A stretch of 64,000 nt of DNA, from NCBI RefSeq assembly GCF_003544895.1, contig NZ_CP032125.1:2246001-2310000 (forward strand), given 5' to 3'. Position 1 is the first letter of the stretch; the number at the start of each line of letters is the position of its first letter. Origin of the DNA: Profundibacter amoris. GTDB taxonomy: Bacteria > Pseudomonadota > Alphaproteobacteria > Rhodobacterales > Rhodobacteraceae. The notes beneath the pieces were generated by a model, which was not told where the DNA came from, ran no database searches, and saw nothing but the letters and a program-made list of their open reading frames with translations. Both the position numbers and the translations under genes were made by a program. Positions 1-7,890 of the stretch are shown here, piece after piece.

Positions 1-201
1 GGAAACTTCCATAAATTCCAGAAACCGCGCCATCCGGCTAAAATTTTCGCGGGTCCCGCTATCCTTGATCAATTCGATTTTCGCCACTCGGTCGGCCCAT
101 TCCTGATGCACGCGGGAAATGGCATCGGCGGTTTCTTCCTTGCAGGCAGTTAACAAGAAAAGTGTAGCGGAGATTAAGGAAAACAAAAAACGATATGACA
201 T
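1..201 (-). CDS. Putative lipoprotein, 3' end outside window
   Basis: Reads leftward and leaves the window at base 1 without a stop, so only 67 residues are visible. They begin MSYR, continue with a hydrophobic stretch and end the signal with the lipobox LLTAC (Cys 20), which predicts export and lipid anchoring. The rest is charged and probably helical (KEETADAISRVHQEWAD). I recognise no domain. The ATG at 199-201 is the only sensible start before the signal peptide. Bases 202-388 separate it from the divergent permease gene and hold AT-rich sequence that could serve both promoters. Confidence 0.6.
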   Translation of the reverse strand, partial: MSYRFLFSLISATLFLLTACKEETADAISRVHQEWADRVAKIELIKDSGTRENFSRMARFLEFMEVS

Positions 202-388
202 TGGCAAGACCTTGAAATAATATAACATACTTGGAGAACCGTGTAAGAATACCGACTGCTTACAACAACATGGGCGCAATTAAAAGCAGCCTTCCCTTGC
301 CCCATGGAATCCACAGCATAAACCCGCCCGACATTGCAATTAAGCTCCCAATCGGGTTCAAAGGATAAAACCCAAAAGGAGCCGCCCT

Positions 389-2170
389 GTGACCAGTGAC
401 CAGATTATTCTTTTTTCCCTGTTCGGCGCTGTTTTCGGTCTGCTGCTCTGGGGCAAATTCCGTTATGACCTTGTGGCCTTTACCGCCCTGCTGGTCGGCG
501 TGGTGCTGGGCGTGATCCCCACCAAAAACGCCTTTGACGGGTTCGGCCATCCGGCCACTCTGGTGGTGGCGCTGGTGCTGGTGGTTTCCGCCGGTCTGGT
601 GCGCTCGGGGGCGGTGTTCCTGATCACCCGCACGCTGGTTGATTCCAGCCGCAAACTGGGCGCGCATATCGCCCTTATGGGGGCCATCGGCGGGGTGCTG
701 TCGGCCTTTATGAACAATGTTGCGGCGCTGGCCCTGCTGATGCCCGTCGATATCCAGACCGCCCGCAAGGCCGGTCGCAAACCCGGCCTGTCGCTGATGC
801 CGCTGTCCTTCGCCACCATCCTTGGCGGCATGGTCACCCTGATCGGAACGCCCCCCAACATTATCATCGCCACCATCCGCGAGGACAGTCTGGGCGAGCC
901 GTTCAATATGTTCGATTTTGCCCCTGTCGGCGGGGTAACCGCCATCGCGGGCCTGTTGTTCGTCGCCTTTATCGGCTGGCGACTGATCCCGCAGGGTGAT
1001 GACTCGACCGAAGCCGGTGACCCGATGGCCGATATGGCCCAGTATATCGCCGAGCTGACCGTGCCCGAAGACTCAAAACACATCGGCAAACGCCTGCGCG
1101 ACCTGACCGAAGTGGCGGACAAAAACGATGTTGCCATCCTTGGACTGGTGCGGGACGGCAAGCGGCGCTACGGCACGGCCCAGAATGTGAAGCTACAGGC
1201 AGGGGATGCGCTGGTGCTTGAGGCCAGCCCCGATGCGCTGGACGAATTTCGCGCCGCCCTGTCGCTGGATTTTGCCGACAGCAAACGGCAGGAAGCGCTG
1301 AAAGCCGATGGCGACGGTTTGCAGATCGTCGAAGTGGTGGTGCCCGAAGACAGCCGCATCAATGGCAAGACCGCGCAAACCATCGGCCTTGGCTGGCGGC
1401 AACGCACGGTCTTGATGGGGATTTCCCGCAGCGGCAAACGGATCACCAAACAGGTGCGCAAAACCGTGGTGCGGGCGGGGGATATCCTGTTGCTGCTGGT
1501 GCCACAAGACAAGGCAGCGGATGTTACCGAATGGCTGGGCTGCCTGCCGCTTGCCGATCGCGGGCTGGCCGTGACGGACGAAAAAAAGGTCTGGCTGGCC
1601 ATCGGCATGTTCGCCGCCGCCGTAGCCGCCGCCAGTCTGGGACTGATCTATTTGCCGATTGCGCTGGGGTTGGTTGTGGTTGGTTTTGTGCTGACCAAAA
1701 TCCTGCCGCTGGCCGATATTTACGACCATATCAGCTGGCCGGTGGTGGTGCTGCTGGGGTCGATGATCCCGCTTGGCTCGGCCCTGGAAACCTCGGGCGG
1801 GACCGAACTGATTGCCGGCTGGCTGATCGACCTGACCGGAGGGATGCCGCCCTGGGCAATCCTGACCGTGTTGATGATCGTCACCATGAGCCTGTCGGAT
1901 GTGCTGAACAACACGGCCACCACCATCGTCGCCGCCCCCATCGGCATCCAGATGGCGCAAACGCTAAACGTCAATCCCGATCCGTTCCTGATGGCGGTTG
2001 CGGTGGCGGCCTCCTGTGCCTTCCTGACGCCGATCGGGCACAAGAACAACACGCTGATCCTTGGGCCGGGCGGCTACAGCTTTGGTGATTACTGGCGTAT
2101 GGGCCTGCCGCTGGAAATACTGGTGGTTGCAGTCAGCATTCCGGCGATACTGCTGTTCTGGCCTCTATAA
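389..2170 (+). CDS. SLC13-type permease with two RCK-C (TrkA-C) domains
   Basis: 593-residue inner-membrane transporter of the divalent anion:Na+ symporter class, the kind often annotated as a sulfate, dicarboxylate or citrate carrier; the substrate cannot be told from sequence. Two membrane halves, each with an Asn/Thr-rich motif (FMNNVAALALLMP near residue 110, LNNTATTIV near 510), flank two soluble RCK-C domains at about 217-295 and 310-385. The start is a GTG preceded by AAAAGGA at 374-380. It ends five bases short of the convergent gene at 2176. A second protein of the same architecture lies at 11893-13677. Confidence 0.85.
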   Translation: MTSDQIILFSLFGAVFGLLLWGKFRYDLVAFTALLVGVVLGVIPTKNAFDGFGHPATLVVALVLVVSAGLVRSGAVFLITRTLVDSSRKLGAHIALMGAIGGVLSAFMNNVAALALLMPVDIQTARKAGRKPGLSLMPLSFATILGGMVTLIGTPPNIIIATIREDSLGEPFNMFDFAPVGGVTAIAGLLFVAFIGWRLIPQGDDSTEAGDPMADMAQYIAELTVPEDSKHIGKRLRDLTEVADKNDVAILGLVRDGKRRYGTAQNVKLQAGDALVLEASPDALDEFRAALSLDFADSKRQEALKADGDGLQIVEVVVPEDSRINGKTAQTIGLGWRQRTVLMGISRSGKRITKQVRKTVVRAGDILLLLVPQDKAADVTEWLGCLPLADRGLAVTDEKKVWLAIGMFAAAVAAASLGLIYLPIALGLVVVGFVLTKILPLADIYDHISWPVVVLLGSMIPLGSALETSGGTELIAGWLIDLTGGMPPWAILTVLMIVTMSLSDVLNNTATTIVAAPIGIQMAQTLNVNPDPFLMAVAVAASCAFLTPIGHKNNTLILGPGGYSFGDYWRMGLPLEILVVAVSIPAILLFWPL

Positions 2171-2175
2171 CAGCT

Positions 2176-2706
2176 TCAGGCCGGATAACCGTATTCGCGC
2201 ACCAGCGCCCAGAAATCGTGGTTCAGGGCCTGCAAACGCCCGATGGCCTTTTCGATGTTCCGGCTTTCCGCATCATCGACCGGCTGCATTTTTCCCACCT
2301 GAATATCGTGCTTGCGGTCCTGAATGCGCATCATGATGGTCTGGATCTGGCCATCCTCGGGGTCAAAGGAATAGATGCAGTGGTTATAACGGTTACGCAA
2401 CGCCGCCTCGCGCATCAGGGCTGTTGTCAGTTTCAACACCGCCTGCCGCTGATCATCAGGGCAGCGTTCCATCTTGGCCAGACGGTTCACCATATCCACA
2501 CGCGCGCGGGTGGTGTTCAGGGTCAGGAAAATCACCACGGCGACGTCCTTGTCCACCCCCGCCAGACCGGCGATGACATGGATCAACAGGCTTTCGGTGT
2601 TGGTCCATGTGTAATTCAGCCGCCCGACCAGCAACAACACCTGCTGCAAGGCCGCTTCGCCCGCATCTTCCGGCATTATTGATGCATCGGGCGGCACTGA
2701 TATCAT
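2176..2706 (-). CDS. Uncharacterised 176-residue protein coupled to luxR
   Basis: I do not recognise a family. The protein is mostly helical, with a hydrophobic centre (LLIHVIAGLAGVDKDVAVVIFLTLNTT, roughly residues 40-66) followed by a charged helical half ending in WALVREYGYPA. It has no signal peptide. Its ATG overlaps the TGA of the LuxR-type gene upstream (ATGA at 2703-2706), so the two are translationally coupled. That suggests the protein acts with the regulator, for example as a sensor or antagonist, but this is inference from position only. Confidence 0.7.
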   Translation of the reverse strand: MISVPPDASIMPEDAGEAALQQVLLLVGRLNYTWTNTESLLIHVIAGLAGVDKDVAVVIFLTLNTTRARVDMVNRLAKMERCPDDQRQAVLKLTTALMREAALRNRYNHCIYSFDPEDGQIQTIMMRIQDRKHDIQVGKMQPVDDAESRNIEKAIGRLQALNHDFWALVREYGYPA

Positions 2707-3500
2707 CTGGCAGCACCCTTCAGGTTCATATAACGCATCGCTGCTTCAGTCCGATTCTTGGCGCTCATCTTGGAGATAATGTGATGAATGTGCAGTTTGA
2801 CCGTATGTTCGGACAGCTTCAGTTTTCGGGCGATTTCCTTGTTTTGCATCCCCCCCACCACATGTTCGATCACTTGTGTTTCCCGTTTGGTCAGCGGGTT
2901 ATTACGCGCCCCGTTCACGGCAGGACCCGTTGGATTATCGACACGTTCCGGATCAGCATTTTCCGTCTTGGCCTCGTCCCATTTCCGGTAAAGCGCCTCG
3001 CGACGGACCACCACTTCGGGCGGAAAGTAATCCCCGCCGCAGATCAGCAACCGGATGACGGACAGCCAGATATCAATGCCGACATTCATCGGAACATATC
3101 CCTGAACAATCTGCCGTGCACTATCAAGCATCCGGGCTGAAAACTTCGGCGACAACAGCCGGTCCAGGTCCGCCTCCCAATAGGCAATCGCCAAACGTAT
3201 GGATGGATGTTTACTGGCCATCGTATCCATGATGCTTTTGCATATCTTCTGATCGTGATGGCATTGCTGCGCTTCGACAACGACCAACCCGATAGGAGAC
3301 TGGTTCCAGTCGATATAGTTTTGAAACTCGGACAGTTCATCAAACCGTATTGCTTGTGAATTCTCCAATTCACCGGCAATCGTTCTTAACAGAACATCCG
3401 AAAAACATTGCCTTGACCCGATAAACACCAGAACACCGCTCTGCGCACCAGCCCCGACCGGAGCCCCCCCCGGGTCGTTCTTCATGATAATATTTCCCAT
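2703..3500 (-). CDS. LuxR-family regulator with degenerate receiver (CsgD/VpsT-like)
   Basis: 265-residue DNA-binding regulator. The C-terminal 65 residues are a clear GerE/LuxR helix-turn-helix (LTKRETQVIEHVVGGMQNKEIA, then LSEHTVKLHIHHI). The N-terminal half is receiver-like, but the strand that should carry the phospho-acceptor Asp reads GLVVVEAQQC, so an ordinary two-component phosphotransfer is unlikely. This layout resembles CsgD and VpsT, which control matrix or adhesin genes. The ATG at 3500 is preceded by AAGGTGGG. It is divergent from the secreted-protein/type I secretion genes starting at 4275, which I infer to be its targets. Confidence 0.8.
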   Translation of the reverse strand: MGNIIMKNDPGGAPVGAGAQSGVLVFIGSRQCFSDVLLRTIAGELENSQAIRFDELSEFQNYIDWNQSPIGLVVVEAQQCHHDQKICKSIMDTMASKHPSIRLAIAYWEADLDRLLSPKFSARMLDSARQIVQGYVPMNVGIDIWLSVIRLLICGGDYFPPEVVVRREALYRKWDEAKTENADPERVDNPTGPAVNGARNNPLTKRETQVIEHVVGGMQNKEIARKLKLSEHTVKLHIHHIISKMSAKNRTEAAMRYMNLKGAAR

Positions 3501-3702
3501 TTCCCACCTTTTTAAATTTACAATTCCAAGCCGGGAATAGCGTGTTCAAGTTGTTGAATACCCTGATCTGGCAGAATAACCAGATATTGACGGCTTGGGG
3601 CCTAATAAAAAAACAGGCCAAATTATAAAAACAGTACAATTTAATAACAGCAACTACTCGCATTAACAGCATGATAGCATAATAATTGCAGGTGGCGGTA
3701 TT

Positions 3703-3721
3703 AACCATTTGATTAATGGTT
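3703..3721. promoter_or_regulatory. Inverted repeat, candidate operator between luxR and the secretion locus
   Basis: Perfect 7-bp arms AACCATT and AATGGTT separated by TGATT. It lies about 200 bp upstream of luxR on the side facing the secretion genes. Dyads of this size are typical of dimeric regulator sites, but the binding protein is unknown. Confidence 0.3.
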
Positions 3722-4090
3722 TTAGCACCAGCACCAGATCATTCCAGCAATGGTTTCAAACCTGCCTACATCCAATGGGCCAATCCGCAATCCGAGATCT
3801 GATTCTACCTAATCCAATGGATAGCCGAGGCGTAAAACATCAATCCTTTTGGGTGGGCAGGCGTCGGAAAAATTCAAATATCTTAACCAAAAATGTTCAA
3901 TACCATGTTGTTTTTGTGTCATTTTTTAGACACCCGCTTTTCGCATCGATCTGAATAGACCCTTTTACCAGCTATTTCTTTCACCTAGTAAACGGCAATA
4001 TGATTCCAGACGCCACAATTTTCGCGGCGCCACATTTATTTATGAATTTTGATTTATCGATTGCTGTTTTTATTTGGTGCGTTCTTCCAA

Positions 4091-4108
4091 CAACAAAACA
4101 GTTTGTTG
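4091..4108. promoter_or_regulatory. Inverted repeat upstream of the Gln-Gly-repeat gene
   Basis: Perfect 7-bp arms CAACAAA and TTTGTTG around ACAG, 167 bp before the start codon at 4275. It could be an operator or a weak hairpin in a long leader. Nothing in the sequence decides which. Confidence 0.3.
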
Positions 4109-4274
4109 CCAAAAACAGCTCAATGAAAGGGGGTGCTTAACCAAAACATGATTCGTTTCGGCTGCCGATAATTTGTGCGCCGGAATTCTTAAACCCAATA
4201 ATTTTCATCATACCCGCAATGGTCGTTTTGGATAGACTGACGATCGACGGGTCCAAATTTAAAGGAGTTTCGCT

Positions 4275-5792
4275 ATGAGCGGAAGTCGTCACGGAAATCT
4301 CTTCGCACTTCAAGGTCAACTGCAAGGTCAACTGCAAGGTCAGGGCCAAGGACAAGGTCAGGGCCAAGGACAAGGCCAGCACCAAGGTCAAGGACAAGGT
4401 CAGGGCCAAGGTCAAGGTCAGAGCCAAAGCAGTGAAAACTTGAATCTGAATGGCAATGCCAATGGCAACCTGAACGGAAACCTGAACTACAATGAAAACT
4501 ACTCGGGTTCCCAAAGTGGTTCAGACGCCGGTTCATGGGCTGATTCAGGGTCATCTTCAGACTCGAATTCCGCCGCCGCTGCCAGATCTGCATCCGCTTC
4601 GGATTCAGATTCGAGCAGCTCTGCAAATGCGGATGTCTCGAATGTTTCGTCAACTGATGTCAACAACACATCCGACACAACAGTGACTGTGGATGTCAGC
4701 ATGAATCTGGACGGCTACGAGCCAACAGACAATGACTTTGCCGATCTGGACCTCAACATGACCAACAGCAGCATTGGCAATATCGTCATGTCAGACGGGC
4801 CAATGGCATTTGATCCGGGCAATGATATTGATCTGGACACAGTGCTGAATGATGCATTGACCGGTGCAGGCAACGATGTTGGCACTGTCAATTCGCAAAA
4901 CAACACGCTGTATGACAATGACGAACTGAACAATGCATCGGTCAGCAACGACGGTTCCTTCAACCAGAATGGTGACGCCAATGGCGGTACTGCAACGGCC
5001 AGCGAAGGCATCGGCAACTCCGGTTACGGCGGTGAAGGCGGCGGCAATGCTGACGCCAATGGCGCCGATGGCTACGCTGATGCATACGGTGGTGAATCCG
5101 ATGCAACCGGTGGGTCCTTTGAAGACGTTGACGGCGGCTCGAATGATGCCGGACACGGTGGCGATGGCGCAGGCGCCGGAGCAATGTCGGCAGGTCTTGG
5201 CGGACTTGGTGGCGGATCCGGTTCAGGCGGTGACGGCGGTTCGTCCGATGCAGGCGACGGTGGTGCAGCCACTGGCGTAGGTGTTGGTGTCGGGCTTGGC
5301 CTGATCGCAGCCGGGCTGGGCCTGGGTGCCGGTGAAGGTGGCGCAGGCGGCGACAGCGGCGACGCTGACGGCGGCAACGGACCTGGTGTCGGTGTCGGCA
5401 TCGGTGTCGGTGTTGGCGTAGCAGATGCCATGGGTGGCATGGGCGGAATGGGCGGAGGCGCTATTGGCGCCGGTGCCAGCGCTGGTGACGCAACTGGTGG
5501 ATATGCCGGAGGCAACGATGCGGCCGTTCACGGTGGCAACGGTGGTGACGGTGGCATGGCCTGGACGGGTGCTGGCGGCAACGGGACCGCTGCCGGTAGC
5601 TGGGGTTCGGGCAATGGCGATGACGGTTATGTAACCGGCACATCGGCAGCCGATGCCTCGTCTGTTGTCAACACCACAGCCTTTAACCAGAACATCGTAA
5701 TGGGTGCCAATGTGCTTGGCAACTCGGTCGATATGACGGTTGTTGGCGGGTCGCTTGACTCGACCCTGATCGGCGACGACGCAACCGGATAA
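4275..5792 (+). CDS. Putative secreted matrix protein, Gln-Gly repeats and Gly-rich core
   Basis: 505 residues of strongly biased composition. Residues 13-52 are an almost pure QG repeat. Next come an Asn-rich stretch (NLNLNGNANGNLNGN), a Ser/Asp-rich segment to about 140, an Asn/Asp/Val segment to about 235, and a Gly/Ala/Asp-rich region to about 455. A final, more ordered segment (from VVNTTAFNQNIV near 464 to the end) resembles a motif in the next gene's product. There is no Sec signal peptide and there are no RTX nonapeptides. Position directly before type I secretion genes suggests it is exported by them as a surface or matrix protein; that is inference. Start supported by AAAGGAG at 4261-4267. 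Confidence 0.75.
   Translation: MSGSRHGNLFALQGQLQGQLQGQGQGQGQGQGQGQHQGQGQGQGQGQGQSQSSENLNLNGNANGNLNGNLNYNENYSGSQSGSDAGSWADSGSSSDSNSAAAARSASASDSDSSSSANADVSNVSSTDVNNTSDTTVTVDVSMNLDGYEPTDNDFADLDLNMTNSSIGNIVMSDGPMAFDPGNDIDLDTVLNDALTGAGNDVGTVNSQNNTLYDNDELNNASVSNDGSFNQNGDANGGTATASEGIGNSGYGGEGGGNADANGADGYADAYGGESDATGGSFEDVDGGSNDAGHGGDGAGAGAMSAGLGGLGGGSGSGGDGGSSDAGDGGAATGVGVGVGLGLIAAGLGLGAGEGGAGGDSGDADGGNGPGVGVGIGVGVGVADAMGGMGGMGGGAIGAGASAGDATGGYAGGNDAAVHGGNGGDGGMAWTGAGGNGTAAGSWGSGNGDDGYVTGTSAADASSVVNTTAFNQNIVMGANVLGNSVDMTVVGGSLDSTLIGDDATG
4311..4430 (+). repeat. Tandem 6/12-bp repeat encoding (Gln-Gly)n
   Basis: Imperfect tandem copies of CAAGGT, CAGGGC and CAAGGA, which encode alternating Gln and Gly. 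Several 12-18 bp blocks are exactly repeated. The unit length is a multiple of three, so slippage would change protein length without shifting the frame. Confidence 0.85.
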
Positions 5793-5813
5793 CCGGTTCG
5801 GACGATAACAACG

Positions 5814-5843
5814 GCCTGCGCGGCAAACCTCTTTCGCGCAGGC
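5814..5843 (+). promoter_or_regulatory. Intercistronic stem-loop without U-tract
   Basis: Perfect 9-bp arms GCCTGCGCG and CGCGCAGGC around a 12-nt loop, 21 bases after the stop of the Gln-Gly-repeat gene. It is followed by TATAAATT rather than a run of T, so it looks more like an mRNA-stabilising or attenuating hairpin than a full terminator. Confidence 0.5.
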
Positions 5844-5925
5844 TATAAATTAGGAACAAGATACCGGATTTTCATCGTGACCATGGGCAAGTCGCTGATT
5901 TACCTCATATTTGTAGGACACGGAA

Positions 5926-7857
5926 ATGGCCTTTGACGACAAATCAGAAATCATTGCGCATTTTATCGGTATATTTAACACCAATACCGAAGCCGCCCGT
6001 TTACGTTCGGATTATGACAAATTCCGCGCCGAGGTTAAGAAAACCGATGGGCCAAATGACTTGATGAATGTCAACGTCAAGGTGACCAGCCCTTATGCGG
6101 AAACCGGATTTCAACCGGGTTTGAACATAAACAATTATTCCTATTCCGCACAATTCAACGTCGCTGCCCCCGCCCATTCACTGCAAGACGCCGGGGTGAA
6201 GGCGCTGAACATCCAGAAAATTGCTCTGGGCACCCTGCCCGATCTGCCACTGGATTCACAGATCGGCGGCTTTGGTGTCTATAGTTTCACATATTTCCTC
6301 CATCCTCCTTCTTCCGTTGCCACGATAAATATCCAGCAAAACCTGCTGGTTGACGATGATGTCTTTGCCAACGTCGATCTGGGGGTCGAATTTGTTAACC
6401 CGGCTGCCTTTCACGCCGCAGTGAACGCACTGGCGACCACGGCCGAAACCTTGCAGATCGTGCAAATTCCGGACCTGCCGGAAAACGGGGACGCCATCGC
6501 GCAAAATGCGCTTGCCACAGTTGAAGTCCTTGCCAACGCGACCGCCCCCGAAATGGAGGGTGCCACGATTGATCTGGTGCATGGGCAGGACGCGGTCGGA
6601 ATTGTCGAAAACGGAAACTCAACAGACGAAGTCAGCAACCTGAGAGACGCCATGCCCGAGGTGAAGCAAACACCGGAAAGCGTGGAAACCCAGGACGATG
6701 CCCCCGGTCACGTTGTCAATACCGGTGGTTCGACGATGGTTAACCAGGCGGTTGTAACAACCAACTGGCTGGACGCCCCCGTCATTGCGGTGATGGGCGA
6801 TTATATTTCGGTCAGCGCCGTTGGTCAGGTCAACGTCTGGAATGATACCGATACGACAAACATTGCAGCGGGCGCCGTGATCTCGTCTACAACTCACGGG
6901 ATGAACACTTCGACGATCACCACCGTTGCAAATGCCGTCGCTGAAAGCGGATATACAGGAGGGCCTGAAACCGTCGTCGTCACGCGAATTGAAGGGAATG
7001 TGGTTAATGTAAACTACATCCAGCAATACAATTTTGCCTATGACAATGATGTTGTCAGCGTCACCTTTTCAGCGACGGAAACCTATCTTGAACTGTCGGA
7101 CAACACGCTGATCAATATGGCCGACCTGGTCGAGCTGGGCTTTCAGTATGATCTGATCGTGATTGGCGGTAATATGATCGATTTGTGGGTGATCTCGCAA
7201 ACCAATGTTATGCTGGATACCGACAGCATCCACGTCGAAGGCAGCTTCTCGGGCAATATTGACGGGTCCGACAACCTGCTTTGGAACGAGGCGCTGATTT
7301 ATCAAAGCGGTGTAAATACCATCGAGGATATGACGGATTCCTATGCCAACACGGCTATGACGCTTGAAAGCGGGTCGGACAGTGTGGACGACGGTGTTCT
7401 GAACGACGAGGCAATGGATGGAACACAGGTCCTGCGGGTTCTGTATATCGAAGGTGATCTGCTGGATGTGCAAGCAATCGAACAGGTCAACGTCCTTGGC
7501 GACGCCGATCAGGTCGCCCTGGCCAGCGAAACCATTCAAAGCGAGGATGGTGCGAATATCGAGGTCATTACCGGTGCGAATACACTGATCAACGTTGCCT
7601 CCATCATAGATTTAGGAATTGATTCAACCATTTACGTCGGCGGTGACCAATATTCGGACGCGATGCTGTATCAGGCTGGATTTGTTTCAACCGAGGATCC
7701 TCTGGTTGTCAGCGATACATCCGGACTGGCCAGCGAAGCGGTGCTGTTTCTGGCCGATGACATGATCGAAAGCCCGCAAACCGGCAGCGACGCAGATTTT
7801 GCGCCGGTCATCTCCAACGAGCCACCTGCCGATGTGATGCAGTCGGTCTTGGCCTAG
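5926..7857 (+). CDS. Putative type I secreted protein with about five novel repeats
   Basis: 643 residues, acidic, with no signal peptide and no RTX nonapeptides. From about residue 288 a unit of roughly 26 residues recurs with the pattern G-D/N-x(8-9)-Q-x-N-x(3)-D-x-D. Copies start near 289 (VMGDYISVSAVGQVNVWNDTD), 353 (RIEGNVVNVNYIQQYNF), 411 (VIGGNMIDLWVISQTNVMLD), 507 (YIEGDLLDVQAIEQVNVLGD) and 570 (YVGGDQYSDAMLYQAGF). A second motif, NTLIN-x-A-x(3)-LG, precedes the third and fifth copies. The C-terminus (PADVMQSVLA) is acidic then hydrophobic, as in type I substrates. The transporter gene begins 33 bp downstream. Function unknown; a secreted adhesin or matrix component is my inference. 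Confidence 0.75.
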   Translation: MAFDDKSEIIAHFIGIFNTNTEAARLRSDYDKFRAEVKKTDGPNDLMNVNVKVTSPYAETGFQPGLNINNYSYSAQFNVAAPAHSLQDAGVKALNIQKIALGTLPDLPLDSQIGGFGVYSFTYFLHPPSSVATINIQQNLLVDDDVFANVDLGVEFVNPAAFHAAVNALATTAETLQIVQIPDLPENGDAIAQNALATVEVLANATAPEMEGATIDLVHGQDAVGIVENGNSTDEVSNLRDAMPEVKQTPESVETQDDAPGHVVNTGGSTMVNQAVVTTNWLDAPVIAVMGDYISVSAVGQVNVWNDTDTTNIAAGAVISSTTHGMNTSTITTVANAVAESGYTGGPETVVVTRIEGNVVNVNYIQQYNFAYDNDVVSVTFSATETYLELSDNTLINMADLVELGFQYDLIVIGGNMIDLWVISQTNVMLDTDSIHVEGSFSGNIDGSDNLLWNEALIYQSGVNTIEDMTDSYANTAMTLESGSDSVDDGVLNDEAMDGTQVLRVLYIEGDLLDVQAIEQVNVLGDADQVALASETIQSEDGANIEVITGANTLINVASIIDLGIDSTIYVGGDQYSDAMLYQAGFVSTEDPLVVSDTSGLASEAVLFLADDMIESPQTGSDADFAPVISNEPPADVMQSVLA

Positions 7858-7890
7858 AAAAACAGACGGGCAGGAAAGAAGGGTTGAACA

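Larger units (their letters stand above)
3501..4274. other. AT-rich 774-bp intergenic region with several inverted repeats
   Basis: This is the longest gene-free stretch in the window and clearly AT-richer than its neighbours. It separates the divergent luxR and secreted-protein genes. Visible symmetries are AACCATT-N5-AATGGTT (3703-3721), GTGTC-N8-GACAC (3916-3933) and CAACAAA-N4-TTTGTTG (4091-4108). A very strong ribosome-binding site, AAAGGAG at 4261-4267, serves the gene at 4275. An 81-codon open frame at 3709-3954 has no ribosome-binding site or recognisable protein features and I do not call it. Confidence 0.6.

Noticed and set aside
3709-3954. 81-codon rightward open frame in the luxR/secretion spacer
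   Set aside because: No ribosome-binding site, AT-rich codons with no domain or signal, and it overlaps the inverted repeats.
5072-5515. Proline-rich frame antisense to the Gly-rich region
   Set aside because: Mirror of the Gly/Ala codons on the other strand; proline-rich antisense frames are expected there.
4275-7857. RTX calcium-binding repeats in the two putative secreted proteins
   Set aside because: Glycine and Asp are abundant but the nonapeptide spacing GGxGxDxxx is not found.
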